Assembly: GCA_008363215.1 (NCBI GenBank)
Contig: RHKP01000015.1
Span: 1 to 57,752 of the forward strand
DNA: 57,752 bases
Direction of reading: 5' to 3'
Origin: Cyanobacteria bacterium CYA
GTDB taxonomy: Bacteria > Planctomycetota > Phycisphaerae > Phycisphaerales > UBA1924
Part shown: positions 40,529 to 49,581 of the stretch, piece by piece
Layout of the letters: every line of letters begins with the position of its first letter
How positions within the stretch are numbered: the first letter of the stretch is position 1
Program-made: the position numbers and the translations under genes
The notes under the pieces: model-generated
Databases searched by the model: none
Told to the model about the DNA's origin: nothing
The model's input: the letters and a program-made list of their open reading frames with translations, nothing else

Positions 40529-40863
40529 GCCCTTCTCCGGCGTCAGTTTCCGGCTCAGCATAGCACCAGCCCCGCCCCTGCCCGTCGCCCTCGGGCTTGG
40601 CGCCGCGGCTGACGTGCGCGCTCGGCCCGATAAGCCCGACTCCGACTTCAAACGGATTCAGGTGGAATCTCGGGCGCATGGGGACGCCCGAGAGGCACGC
40701 GACATCGGGCACCTCTCCGGGCCGGAATCGACGGGAACTCCGGCAGCAACGAGAGTCTGCCCACGGGCGGGCCCGGGACATTTCGCTGACCGAAGACTGC
40801 CCGACCCGCACGTGGCAGGATCCGAGGGCGGTCCGACATCATCGCCTGCCCCTCTCCGGCCCG
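40529..40863. other. Intergenic, no gene recognised
   Basis: The 335 bases separate the cytochrome/LRR gene from the zinc-ribbon gene, both on the minus strand. Open frames on either strand are Arg- and Pro-rich and show no motif. No clear terminator or palindrome was noticed. Confidence 0.45.
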
Positions 40864-41997
40864 TCAGCGACTCATCGCCACGATGAGCAGCACCAGCCCC
40901 GCCGCCAGCAGGATGCACGCCACCAGCGTGGCGATCTTCCACGCGCTGTACGGGCGCGTGCCGATCACCTCTCCCGTACGGGCATTCACCAGCACCTGGA
41001 ATGACTTGTTCCCGTAGCGATATGCGAGGATCCACACCGGCAGGAGCAGATGCTTGAAGGTGATGCCGTTGTAGTGCGGCTGCATCCACGAAATCTGTTG
41101 CTCATCCCCGCCGATGTCGCTCCGAATGGTCGCGCGGATGTGCGGGTCCATCAGTTCCTGCGCCCGCGTGAATCCCGAGGCAAGGTCGATCGCGTAACTC
41201 TCCGAGCGGAAGCCGGCGAGAAATGCGTCCTCGTACGGCACCAGCCCGTCCAGATCCCACGGTTCGAGTTTCTCCAGCATGTTGCGATCAAGCGAGCCGG
41301 TGGCCGCCACCAGCACGTCGTCAAACTCATTGAACACGCGCCCGCGGGCCGGATACCAGCGCGTCTTGCGGACCTGCCGGGTGTGGTGCTGCGTGCGCCC
41401 CTGCGAATCGCGCGTGGTGTAATGCTCCGTGTCCCAGTAATGCTCGCCGCGCTGCCCGCGATAGTCGGTCGTGACGTCACAGTCATACGTCCAGAACGGC
41501 AGGTACACACCCGACAGATGCGACTCGACGCGCGCCATCTTCTTCAAATCACTGGGCGCAAACCACAGTTTGCTCATCCAGGCGCGGTATGCCTCTCGGG
41601 CTCGGCGTTCCTCCACCGCGAACGGCAGCAGCGAGCGCGGGCGGATCACCTTGACGCTCCGCCCGGTTGCCACCACATTCGAACTACAGAACGGACAGGC
41701 GTGGCTGGTGACGTTCTCGGGGAACTCCACCTCGGCTCCGCACATGTGGCAGCGGGACACGATGCGGTCGACAGTGTCCGCCCGGGCCGCCAAGTCGGTC
41801 ACGTGGGACCGGAAATCCAGTTCCTCGACCGGCGCGACCTCGACGGGAATCTCCGTCTCGGTCCCGCAGTGCCCGCACCGGAGCACCGACACGCCGGGCG
41901 CAAAGGCCAACTCAGCGCCGCACTGTGAACACGGGAACCGGCGCTCGCCGGCACCCTGACTCGGCGAGTGGCTCATCGGGTGTACCTGCTCGCTCAT
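40864..41997 (-). CDS. Double zinc-ribbon membrane protein (YdjG-like)
   Basis: The 377-residue protein has two TFIIB-type zinc ribbons, Cys 23/26/41/44 and Cys 83/86/101/104. A large soluble domain with WYPARGRVFNEFDDVLV follows, then a C-terminal membrane helix (ATLVACILLAAGLVLLIV). The start ATG overlaps the stop of the SPFH gene by ATGA. The pair matches YdjG and YdjI of the Bacillus ydjFGHI locus, where the SPFH protein and zinc-ribbon membrane proteins work with a PspA homologue in membrane stress. No PspA gene lies beside it here. The functional link is by analogy. Confidence 0.8.
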   Translation of the reverse strand: MSEQVHPMSHSPSQGAGERRFPCSQCGAELAFAPGVSVLRCGHCGTETEIPVEVAPVEELDFRSHVTDLAARADTVDRIVSRCHMCGAEVEFPENVTSHACPFCSSNVVATGRSVKVIRPRSLLPFAVEERRAREAYRAWMSKLWFAPSDLKKMARVESHLSGVYLPFWTYDCDVTTDYRGQRGEHYWDTEHYTTRDSQGRTQHHTRQVRKTRWYPARGRVFNEFDDVLVAATGSLDRNMLEKLEPWDLDGLVPYEDAFLAGFRSESYAIDLASGFTRAQELMDPHIRATIRSDIGGDEQQISWMQPHYNGITFKHLLLPVWILAYRYGNKSFQVLVNARTGEVIGTRPYSAWKIATLVACILLAAGLVLLIVAMSR

Positions 41998-43121
41998 GCG
42001 TTGCCGGGAGGAATGGGAGGTGGCGTGCCTGGAATCGGCGGCGGGCCGGCCAGCATCGGCGCCAGTTCGGGCACCTGTCCAGCCGGCGTCCACGTCGCCA
42101 TGCCCGGCTTCCACACCAGCGACTGTGCATTGAGCGTCCCTCGCGACGCGTGCGCACGCAGTTCGTCAATCGTGAAAGGCCCGGCCTGCTGCCCGTTGAT
42201 CGCCAGGTGGAACTGCGAGGCGTGCGGCAGCGGCGGTGTCTGCACCCCGGGCGCCACGCCCGGCTTCGGAGCCATCGCCTGGGCCATCTGCTGCGCCATC
42301 GCAAACCCCGCGCCCAGACCCATCGCATCGCCCATGCCCCCGCCGGGGTTCTTGGCCGCATCGCCGATCGCCTCAGCGGTCTGGTACTGCGTGTATTTGT
42401 GCAGGTCGCCGATGATGCCCATGCTCGAACGCTTGTCCAGCGCCTCTTCCACGTTGGGCGGCAGCGAGATGTTCTCGATCAGCAGGTTCTTCAGTTCCAG
42501 CCCGAACTCGGCAATCGCCGGAGCGATGCGCTCACCCAGGAACTTGCCCAGTTCGTCATAACTGGCAGCCAGGTCGAGAATCGGGATCTTCGACTCTCCC
42601 AGCACGTCGGTAAAACGCGACACGATCATGTTGCGCAACTGATCGACGATGCCCTCGACCGTGAAGTGAGCCCCGGCGCCTGCGATCTCCGACACCAGCG
42701 TGCTCGGGTGCGTGCACTGCATCGTGTAGGTGCCGAACGCCCGCAAACGCACCGGCCCGAACTCCGCATCACGCAGCATCACCGGGTTCATCGTCCCCCA
42801 CTTCAGGTCCGTGAACAGGCGCGTTGCGACGAAGTACACGTCGGCCTTGAACGGGCTCTCAAACCCGTACACCCACCCGCGCAGCGTCGAGAGGATCGGC
42901 AGATTGTCGGTCGAAAGTTTGTGCCTGCCGGGCTCAAACACGTCGGCCACGCGGCCCTGGTCGACGAACACGGCCGCCTGTCCGGGGCGCACGATCAACT
43001 GCGCGCCGTTCTTGATCTCATCGTTGTACCGAGGGAACTTCCACACCAGCGAGTCCGGGTTGTCGTCCGGCCACTCGATGATGTCGATCAGTTCCCCGCG
43101 CAGTTTTTTCCAGATGTCCAT
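41994..43121 (-). CDS. SPFH-domain protein with C-terminal GYF-like domain (YdjI-like)
   Basis: The 375-residue protein begins with MDIWKKLRGELIDIIEW and AQLIVRPGQAAVFVDQGR, a virion-core/YdjI type SPFH domain reaching to about residue 240. A Gly/Met/Ala-rich linker (about 260-300) follows. Then comes a GYF_2-like domain (305-354: HLAINGQQAGPFTIDELR, LVWKPGMATWTPA) and a Pro-rich tail. SPFH proteins of this group assemble on membranes. A GAGGGAGG lies just before the ATG. The zinc-ribbon membrane partner is translationally coupled downstream. Confidence 0.85.
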   Translation of the reverse strand: MDIWKKLRGELIDIIEWPDDNPDSLVWKFPRYNDEIKNGAQLIVRPGQAAVFVDQGRVADVFEPGRHKLSTDNLPILSTLRGWVYGFESPFKADVYFVATRLFTDLKWGTMNPVMLRDAEFGPVRLRAFGTYTMQCTHPSTLVSEIAGAGAHFTVEGIVDQLRNMIVSRFTDVLGESKIPILDLAASYDELGKFLGERIAPAIAEFGLELKNLLIENISLPPNVEEALDKRSSMGIIGDLHKYTQYQTAEAIGDAAKNPGGGMGDAMGLGAGFAMAQQMAQAMAPKPGVAPGVQTPPLPHASQFHLAINGQQAGPFTIDELRAHASRGTLNAQSLVWKPGMATWTPAGQVPELAPMLAGPPPIPGTPPPIPPGNA

Positions 43122-43232
43122 AGCGTCCTCCCTCGGCGGGCATACCCCGTGGTGTGCCCAGAGTGTATTGGGCTTGCAGGCGGCGGGGTTTCGAGGGTCC
43201 GTCCGGGATGGATACCAGCCCCGCGCCGCTGC

Positions 43233-43664
43233 CTAGAGCATGTCTTCCGGGCGCGGATCGTCGGTGATCTGGTCGCGGATCTTGTCGATCATATCAAGCA
43301 TGCGGTCGCGCTCCTCGCCCTCCATCTGCGAGGCGGCCAGCATCAACGCCTCAGGCGTGATGCGCCGACGCGTGCTGGTGCCGTCGTGGTTGCGCCGGAC
43401 AGCAAAGCCCGGCATCGCCCGCATCAGTTCCGGAGCCGAGTCAATCATGTCGGCGATCTTGCGCAACATGCTCGACGCGGTCTCAGGCGCCACCCCGTGC
43501 CCGATGCGCACCCGTACCGGCACCAACGAGGCGTCCACGGCCTCACGCTTGAGCACCGTCGCGATGATGACGTGCCCGTCGGCATCGGCGGCCGGATCAT
43601 CGGGGCGGTCGTAACTTTCCGCGTTGAAACCTGAGATGTAGATCGCGATCTGACGCTCGTTCAT
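43233..43664 (-). CDS. Hypothetical protein coupled to mnmA
   Basis: The 143-residue soluble protein starts with MNERQIAIYISGFNAESYD. The N-terminal half is beta-rich (HVIIATVLKREAV, VPVRVRIGHGV). The C-terminal half is helical and charged (ALMLAASQMEGEERDRMLDMIDKI). I do not recognise a family. Its start overlaps the mnmA stop by ATGA, so it is expressed with the tRNA-modification gene. The coupling supports that it is a real gene. Confidence 0.65.
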   Translation of the reverse strand: MNERQIAIYISGFNAESYDRPDDPAADADGHVIIATVLKREAVDASLVPVRVRIGHGVAPETASSMLRKIADMIDSAPELMRAMPGFAVRRNHDGTSTRRRITPEALMLAASQMEGEERDRMLDMIDKIRDQITDDPRPEDML

Positions 43665-44824
43665 CGTCCCACCGTTCGCTGTACCGATTCGATCCACCCA
43701 CCCCCGATCACCACGTCCGGGCGCGAGTCATCGTAGAGCACGATCGCCTGCCCCTCCGTCACGGCCCGCTCGGGCGCGTCGAACAACACCTCAAAACGCC
43801 CACGCCGCCCTGAAGGGGTATCGGACGTGCCGTCTTCGAGCAGACGCACGCGCGCCGCGACGGCCCGGCTGTTGTACCTGTGCTGGGCGAAGCAGCCCCG
43901 CCAGCCCTCGGGAGCCTCGACGAACCAGTTGGCCTCGCCGGCGACGCAGCCGGTGCTGTGCAGTTGCTCGGCGTTGCCCAGTGTGACGGTGTTGCGGACC
44001 GGATCCTTGTGGACGACATACACCGGGTATCCCAGCGCCACACCCACGCCGCGGCGCTGCCCGATGGTGAACCGATGCTGCCCCTGATGGCGACCAACCA
44101 CCCGGCCTTCCGCGTCGAGCACCTGGCCCTGTGCGCGCACCTCCGGGCGGCGCCTCTCGACCAGCGCGGCGTAGTCATCATCGGGCACGAAGCAAATCTC
44201 CTGGCTGTCCGGCTTGTCATGCACCACCAGCCCCAGCCGGCGTGCCACGGCTCGCACGTCGCTCTTGTGCATCGCGCCGATGGGCAGCAGCATGTGCTCG
44301 ATCTGCTCCGGCTCAACCCCGAACAGGACGTAGGACTGGTCCTTGCCCTCGTCGATACCGCGGGCCAGGAGGGTGCGCCCGTCGACGTGCTCGATGCGCG
44401 CATAGTGCCCGCTGGCCACGCGATCGATCCCCAGCGAACGTGCGAACTGACGCAACTTGCCAAATTTCAGCCAGTCGTTGCAGCGCACGCACGGATTGGG
44501 CGTGCGGCCCGCCGCATATTCGTCCGCGAAATAGTCCATGATGCGCGAGAAGTCGGCGCGAAAATTGCACACGTAGAACGGAATATTGAGTTTGGCCGCC
44601 ACCAGCCGCGCGTCGGCCGCGTCCCCAACTGAGCAGCACCCCCGCCCGATTCGCGTCGGCCCGGTGTCGCAAGCCTCGTCGGCGTCGAGCGTTTCGCCCG
44701 GCGAGCCCAGGCGCATGAAACACCCGACCACGTCGTATCCCTGTTCACGCAGCAACGCCGCCGCGACGGAAGAATCCACCCCGCCGCTCATCGCGACCAG
44801 CACTCGTCGGCCACCCCCGGACAT
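43661..44824 (-). CDS. mnmA: tRNA-specific 2-thiouridylase
   Basis: ATP-dependent thiolation of uridine 34 in Lys, Glu and Gln tRNAs, 387 residues. The PP-loop is AMSGGVDSSVAA, and VGCFMRLG and NIPFYVCNFRADF follow. NPCVRCN carries the first catalytic Cys and SQEICFVPDDDY the second. GQHRFTIGQRRGVG and a C-terminal RYNSRAVAARV mark the tRNA-binding parts. The insert with DACDTG and RGCCSVGDAADA (several Cys) after MRLG is a feature of one MnmA subgroup. The start is the ATG right before RRVLVAMSGG. The downstream hypothetical gene overlaps it. Confidence 0.93.
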   Translation of the reverse strand: MSGGGRRVLVAMSGGVDSSVAAALLREQGYDVVGCFMRLGSPGETLDADEACDTGPTRIGRGCCSVGDAADARLVAAKLNIPFYVCNFRADFSRIMDYFADEYAAGRTPNPCVRCNDWLKFGKLRQFARSLGIDRVASGHYARIEHVDGRTLLARGIDEGKDQSYVLFGVEPEQIEHMLLPIGAMHKSDVRAVARRLGLVVHDKPDSQEICFVPDDDYAALVERRRPEVRAQGQVLDAEGRVVGRHQGQHRFTIGQRRGVGVALGYPVYVVHKDPVRNTVTLGNAEQLHSTGCVAGEANWFVEAPEGWRGCFAQHRYNSRAVAARVRLLEDGTSDTPSGRRGRFEVLFDAPERAVTEGQAIVLYDDSRPDVVIGGGWIESVQRTVGR

Positions 44825-44833
44825 CAGGCAATG

Positions 44834-45844
44834 TTAGGACGCCGTCTCCCTGGTCCCCGGTTTGACCAGTTTTTCGGCCAGCGGAATCGCCTCCTCTGAC
44901 TCCCAGTGTTCCATGTGGCGCCTCGGCGCCGCTGTGGGCGACGCCATTCGATTGGCCATTTCCTCACCCTCGCGGGCGCGACGCTCGGCGACCCGGGCAT
45001 CCCGCTCCATGCCTGATCGGGCGTTGCTGACCGCCCACCGCGCAGAGTTGGCCAGCCTGAGCACCAGCACCAGGAAATACCCGGCCGCGATCATGGACAA
45101 AATGCCCGCCCACACCGCAATGATCGCCGTCGGCCCGCTGCCCCACGGATCGAGGATCACCGGCACCGTGGCCACCAGCCCGGCCCCGCCAGCCAACGTG
45201 ATGATGATCGACGAGACGCGAAACTGCATGCTCACCGGCCCGTGTCCGGCCCAGTCCGACAACGCCGACAGGTACACGCCGAACGGCACCAGCATCAGCA
45301 CGTTCATCAGCAGCGCCACCACACCGGCGCCGTACAGCCACAACACATGGGTCGGCGGCGCCACACCCACCGGCGTCGCCGCCGATCGCTCGGCGATGAG
45401 CCCGAAAAACAGCATGGTCGCCGCCAGAAGGCAGATCGACTGCGTCGCCCGGATCGCCAGTCGCAGCATCCTGTGGTCGAGAATCGGGTCGGGCGGACAG
45501 TTGCCCTCCATCGGGCGCCCCTCGGTCAAGAGCCAGGTTCCCCCCGCCCACAGCGGCGCACACACCAGACCCACCAGCGGAAGCAGCGGCTCGCTGGCGA
45601 AGAATGTTGCGATGCCGGCCGTCACCCCGAGCACCACCGAAAGCGACAGCATTCCAAGCCCCAGGCGCAATCGCTTGAGATAGTCCAGCGGCGCATCCAC
45701 CATGTTGTTGACGAAGCGCCCGCTCGTGGGCGAGCGGATCGATGTCCCGCATTCCGGACATACTTGTCCGTTGCAAAGTCCCCTGAGGTTGTACCCGCAG
45801 CGCCGGCACGGGCGATCGCTCTGGATCTGGCCCGGCCCCGTCAT
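44834..45844 (-). CDS. Zinc-ribbon multi-pass membrane protein
   Basis: The N-terminal zinc ribbon has Cys 13/16/29/32 (CRRCGYNLRGL...VCPECG), a wording very common in planctomycetes. At least seven hydrophobic segments follow, for example LLPLVGLVCAPLWAGGTWLL, VVALLMNVLMLVPFGVYLSAL and IIAVWAGILSMIAAGYFLVLV. A charged C-terminal tail (ERDARVAERRAREGEE) ends the 336-residue protein. I start at the ATG at 45844. A GTG at 45874 would add ten residues. No function is known. It lies between purQ and mnmA on the same strand. Confidence 0.7.
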   Translation of the reverse strand: MTGPGQIQSDRPCRRCGYNLRGLCNGQVCPECGTSIRSPTSGRFVNNMVDAPLDYLKRLRLGLGMLSLSVVLGVTAGIATFFASEPLLPLVGLVCAPLWAGGTWLLTEGRPMEGNCPPDPILDHRMLRLAIRATQSICLLAATMLFFGLIAERSAATPVGVAPPTHVLWLYGAGVVALLMNVLMLVPFGVYLSALSDWAGHGPVSMQFRVSSIIITLAGGAGLVATVPVILDPWGSGPTAIIAVWAGILSMIAAGYFLVLVLRLANSARWAVSNARSGMERDARVAERRAREGEEMANRMASPTAAPRRHMEHWESEEAIPLAEKLVKPGTRETAS

Positions 45845-45910
45845 CCTTCGCAAAGCGCTTTCCGGGATCGGCACACAAAACGATACCGGCCTCGATGCGG
45901 CATGGTTGCG

Positions 45911-46708
45911 TCAGGCCGGCTGCCCCTGCAGCGAGCAGACGGCGCTGCGGAACAGCGCCAGGCCCGGCGTAACCCGCCCTGCCTGCCCGTCCAGCCGTGT
46001 CCAGAACGGGTGCCGCGTCCAGTCCAGGAATCGTTCCGGGTGTGGCATGAGCCCGAAGATCCGCCCGCCCACGTCGCACACGCCCGCCACGCCGCGGGCC
46101 GAACCGTTGAAGTTCTCGCGATACCGCACGGCCACCTGTCCGTTTCGTTCGATCTGGTCGAGCAGTTCTTCCGAAGCCGCAACGATTCGACCCTCACCAT
46201 GCGCGTTGGGCATCATGAGTTCGTGGGGCGTGAAGGTGCTCTTCCACGGGGCCGTCCACATGCACACGCTGTTCGCCGGCACCTCGACACCGGTCCAGCA
46301 GTCGACAAAGCGCCCGCCCGCGTTGTGTGCCAGCGCCAGCGACTGGGCCGGCGGCCGGTCAGACCAGCGTTCGCCCGGCATCGGACCAGGCAGCAGTCCC
46401 ACCTGCACCATCACCTGGAACCCATTGCACACCCCGATCATCCCCGCGCCGCGCACAGCCGCTTCGCGCAGTTGCGGCCACAGGTTCTCACGGATCTTCA
46501 TCGCCAGGATGCGTCCGGACGCGATGTCGTCGCCATAACTGAACCCACCGGGGAACCCGATCAGGTCGGCCCGTTCGATCGGACGCGAGTCGTCGATCAA
46601 CCGGTCGATGTGCAGCAGGTCGACCTGGGCCCCGGCAAGCCGGAACGCACGCACCAGTTCCTGCTCGCAGTTGGTGCCGGCGGTGCGGATGACGATGGCT
46701 CGCGGCAT
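45911..46708 (-). CDS. purQ: Phosphoribosylformylglycinamidine synthase, glutaminase subunit
   Basis: Glutamine amidotransferase supplying ammonia for step 4 of purine synthesis, 265 residues. The N-terminal VIRTAGTNCEQELVRAF is typical of PurQ. FPGGFSYGDDIASGRIL, the nucleophile Cys in IGVCNGFQVMV, and LMPHPERFLDW with the catalytic His and Glu follow. It is slightly longer than B. subtilis PurQ (227), owing to an insert after NSVCMWTAPW. GGGGAGGT precedes the ATG. It is divergent from the DUF1015 gene. purL and purS are not in the window. Confidence 0.93.
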   Translation of the reverse strand: MPRAIVIRTAGTNCEQELVRAFRLAGAQVDLLHIDRLIDDSRPIERADLIGFPGGFSYGDDIASGRILAMKIRENLWPQLREAAVRGAGMIGVCNGFQVMVQVGLLPGPMPGERWSDRPPAQSLALAHNAGGRFVDCWTGVEVPANSVCMWTAPWKSTFTPHELMMPNAHGEGRIVAASEELLDQIERNGQVAVRYRENFNGSARGVAGVCDVGGRIFGLMPHPERFLDWTRHPFWTRLDGQAGRVTPGLALFRSAVCSLQGQPA

Positions 46709-46795
46709 GGATGCGACCTCCCCGGGTGAGCGTCACGGCTGGCGGGGCCGACTCTCGACGCGACACACTATATAGTTCACCGGAAAGGAGCCTCT

Positions 46796-48139
46796 ATGCC
46801 TTCGGTCTATCCATTTCGGGCCGTTCAGTACCGCGCCGGCTCGGGAGATGTGTCCAATCTCGTCGCTCCGCCCTATGACGTTCTCGACGCGGCCGGCAAG
46901 CAGTCGCTGCTCAACCGCGATCCCGGCAACATCGTGGGCATCGACCTGCCGCACGTGCCGGCCAAGGAACTCGGCCCGCCTGAAGCCTATGAAAGCGCCA
47001 ACCGAGCCTACCGCGACCTGCTGACCAGGGGCACGCTGAGCCAGCGCTCCAAGCCGGCCATGTTCGCCTACGTCCAGACCTTTGAGTTCATGGGTCAGAC
47101 CTGGCGGCGCAAGGGCATGGCCTGCACGGTGTCGACCGAACCGCTGGGCCCGCGTCCCGGCGGCGGCATCCTGCCGCACGAACAGACCTTCTCAGGCCCC
47201 AAGGAAGACCGCCTGGCGCTCATGAAGTCCACACGCACGCAACTCTCGCCCATCTTCGGTCTGCTGGCCGACGAATCCGGACGCGCCACCGCGCTGGTCG
47301 AAAAAGTCATCGCCTCGCGCCGGCCCGACCTGACGGCCGACCTGGGCGACGGCGTCAAGCACGAGGTCTGGACAGTCGACGACCCCGGCACCATCAAGGC
47401 TTACCAGGACGCCCTGGCCGGAGAGGACGTTTTCATCGCCGACGGGCACCACCGCTACAACACGGCCGTCAACTACCTCGACTGGCTGGAATCCCAGGCC
47501 CCCGTGCCCGCCGACCATCCCGCCCGCCGCACCATGTTCGTCCTTGTGGGCATGTCTGACCCCGGGCTTGCCATCGGGCCGACGCACCGCGTGCTCGGAG
47601 GCATGAAGGATTACACCATCGATAACTTCATCGAGGCCTCGGCCGGCGTGCTCAACGTCGAACCGGTCGAGAACGACCCGCACCGACTCCTCGACGCGAT
47701 CGAGTCCATCTCCGCCCGCGAGAACACCAACGTGATCGGCGTGCTCGACTTCGCGACCGGTTTGTGTTATTGCGCCTGGCCGGCTGTTGATGATCCGCTC
47801 GAAGACCGCTTCAGCGACAAGTCCGAGGCCTGGCGTTCGCTCGACGTAGCCATCATCCAGCACCTGATCGTCGAGGAAATCTGCCAACCTGCGCTCAACG
47901 CGGGCAACCCCGTCAAGTGGGCCTTCCCTCATTCGATCGACGAGGTGCTTGCCATCGGGCGCGGCGGCGAGACTGGCGCCGGCGGCGGTGCGGGCTTCGC
48001 GCAGATCGCCCTGATCGTCCGCCCCACGCCGCTCGATTCGGTCCGCGACGTCAGCCGCGCCTGCGAAGTCATGCCGCAGAAGTCGACGTTCTTCTATCCC
48101 AAACTGGCCACCGGGCTGTTCATCAACCCGCTGGAGTAG
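46796..48139 (+). CDS. DUF1015-family protein
   Basis: The 447-residue cytoplasmic protein shows the family hallmarks YPFRAVQY near the N-terminus, VAPPYDVLD, LPHEQTFSGPKEDRLALM, and the central FIADGHHRYNTAVNY. The C-terminal PQKSTFFYPKLATGLFINPL is also typical. The biochemical activity of the family is not established. In some genomes members sit with serine-biosynthesis genes, but there is no such neighbour here. AAAGGAG lies six bases before the ATG and a TATATA sits in the short promoter region. Its last 17 bases overlap the end of the convergent thioredoxin-like gene. Confidence 0.88.
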   Translation: MPSVYPFRAVQYRAGSGDVSNLVAPPYDVLDAAGKQSLLNRDPGNIVGIDLPHVPAKELGPPEAYESANRAYRDLLTRGTLSQRSKPAMFAYVQTFEFMGQTWRRKGMACTVSTEPLGPRPGGGILPHEQTFSGPKEDRLALMKSTRTQLSPIFGLLADESGRATALVEKVIASRRPDLTADLGDGVKHEVWTVDDPGTIKAYQDALAGEDVFIADGHHRYNTAVNYLDWLESQAPVPADHPARRTMFVLVGMSDPGLAIGPTHRVLGGMKDYTIDNFIEASAGVLNVEPVENDPHRLLDAIESISARENTNVIGVLDFATGLCYCAWPAVDDPLEDRFSDKSEAWRSLDVAIIQHLIVEEICQPALNAGNPVKWAFPHSIDEVLAIGRGGETGAGGGAGFAQIALIVRPTPLDSVRDVSRACEVMPQKSTFFYPKLATGLFINPLE

Positions 48140-48572
48140 CCTGCCGCAGCGCCTGCTCGAGCAAGAGACGGAACTGGCCGGCGGACTTGTTTCCCACGGC
48201 CCGGCCCGCTTCACGCCCACCCACGATTACCACCGTCGTGGGAAGATACTCGACATTGCCGATCTGCGCCACTTCGCCGGGTGAGCGGTCGGAGTCGACG
48301 TAGACCGGCACAAACGACTCACGCACGATGGCCTTGATAGCCGCATCGCTCAGCGCGCCGCGTTTGAGCGCCTGGCAGGCCCCGCACCAGTCGGCCGTCA
48401 CCACCGCCAGCACCGGCTTGCCTGTCTGGTCACTGCGATCGAGCGCGTCGTTGAGCGTCAGGCCCTCGCTGAACATGTCCGGCTTGGGCGCCACCCCGCG
48501 CAGCATGGGCATGACCAACGCCGCCCCGAGGATGAGGACGATGATGACGAGGAGCGCAGTCCTGCCTTTCAT
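48123..48572 (-). CDS. Membrane-anchored thioredoxin-like protein
   Basis: The 149-residue protein has an N-terminal membrane helix or signal (LLVIIVLILGAALVMPML) and a thioredoxin fold. The active site is ADWCGACQALK and the cis-Pro is in EYLPTTVVI. The start at 48572 has GGAGGT about six bases upstream. It probably acts on periplasmic thiols and joins the other redox genes at 51.6-53.8 kb. Its 3' end overlaps that of the convergent DUF1015 gene. Confidence 0.85.
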   Translation of the reverse strand: MKGRTALLVIIVLILGAALVMPMLRGVAPKPDMFSEGLTLNDALDRSDQTGKPVLAVVTADWCGACQALKRGALSDAAIKAIVRESFVPVYVDSDRSPGEVAQIGNVEYLPTTVVIVGGREAGRAVGNKSAGQFRLLLEQALRQATPAG

Positions 48573-48618
48573 TTGCGACCTCCGGGCCACACGACGTTGC
48601 ACGAGCCACGGTACCATG

Positions 48619-49581
48619 CTAGCCGCGAGCCGCATCGTCCCGCAGCGCTTCCAGCAACGGGCTGGCCAGGCGTCGCGTCGTGATGACTCCCACGTCACGC
48701 CCGCGCGACGAGACCACCGCCAATCGACACCTGCCCGCAGACATCTGCGCCAGTGCGTCGCGCACCGTGGTGGACGCGTCGATCCGCACGGGCTGCGACA
48801 ACGCGAACGGATCGCCCGGCACCGCGATCGGATCGATCAACCCGGCCACCGATCCGCGCGAACGCAGCACCACCACCGGCTGCGGCGCCCAACGCCGCGC
48901 CGCCGAACGCAGCCGGGGCTTGTCTGCCGGGTCGATCACCTCTCCGGCCAGGGGCAACGCCAGCGAACCCACCGTCACCCGGGCCAGTTCGATCGACCGG
49001 TCAATAAGCGATGCCTGCACCGGGCTGAGCGCCCCGTGCAGCGCGCTCTCCTTGAGCAGCGTGGCGATGCGCTCGCCCTGACCCACGCGGCGTCGTTCGG
49101 AGCGGTCGGTCCGCGCCAGCAATCGGGCGCTGCCCAGCACGATCGGCAGCAGCGGCATCGCCACCACGCGCAGCGCCCTGACCACCCACACCAGCCGATA
49201 CGGCAGCACGTCGGCCCGCAGACGGAACACCTCTTTGGGCAGCGACTCGCCGAACACCAGCAGCAACGGCGTAAGCACCGCCGCCTGAAGCACAATCACC
49301 CACACCTCCCCGATCTCCATGCTCAACATCAGCGATGCCAGCCCCAGCGAGGCGACGTAGTTGAATATGTTGTTCCCGATCAGCAGCGTCGTCAGAAGGC
49401 GCTCGGGTCGATCGAGTTCGGCCCGCACGTGCTCGGCCGCCCGGTCACGCATCCGGCCGCCCAGACGCAAACTCAGCCTCAGCGAACTGACGCAGTAGAA
49501 CCCCGTCTCCAGCCCGCTGCACATCGCCGAGCCGCACAGGCCGAGCACAAACACCATCGCACCGAGCCAGGGATCGTTCAT
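48619..49581 (-). CDS. CNNM/DUF21 membrane protein with CBS remnant
   Basis: The 320-residue protein has an N-terminal DUF21 (CNNM) membrane domain: MVFVLGLCGSAMCSGLETGF, LLTTLLIGNNIFNYVASLGL and PLLLVFGESLPKEVFRLRAD. Shortened CBS-like sequences follow (VRDALAQMSAGRCRLAVVS, VGVITTRRL). There is no CorC_HlyC domain. Relatives are linked to Mg or Co transport. It overlaps the next upstream gene, a related protein, by ATGA, so the two may form a heteromer. Confidence 0.78.
   Translation of the reverse strand: MNDPWLGAMVFVLGLCGSAMCSGLETGFYCVSSLRLSLRLGGRMRDRAAEHVRAELDRPERLLTTLLIGNNIFNYVASLGLASLMLSMEIGEVWVIVLQAAVLTPLLLVFGESLPKEVFRLRADVLPYRLVWVVRALRVVAMPLLPIVLGSARLLARTDRSERRRVGQGERIATLLKESALHGALSPVQASLIDRSIELARVTVGSLALPLAGEVIDPADKPRLRSAARRWAPQPVVVLRSRGSVAGLIDPIAVPGDPFALSQPVRIDASTTVRDALAQMSAGRCRLAVVSSRGRDVGVITTRRLASPLLEALRDDAARG

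Noticed and set aside
41925..43634. A 569-residue plus-strand frame opposite the zinc-ribbon and SPFH genes
   Set aside because: It spans two well-supported minus-strand genes and their overlap and has an Arg/His-rich shadow composition.
45242..46729. A 495-residue plus-strand frame opposite purQ and the zinc-ribbon membrane gene
   Set aside because: It is antisense to PurQ with its intact Cys-His-Glu set; shadow composition.
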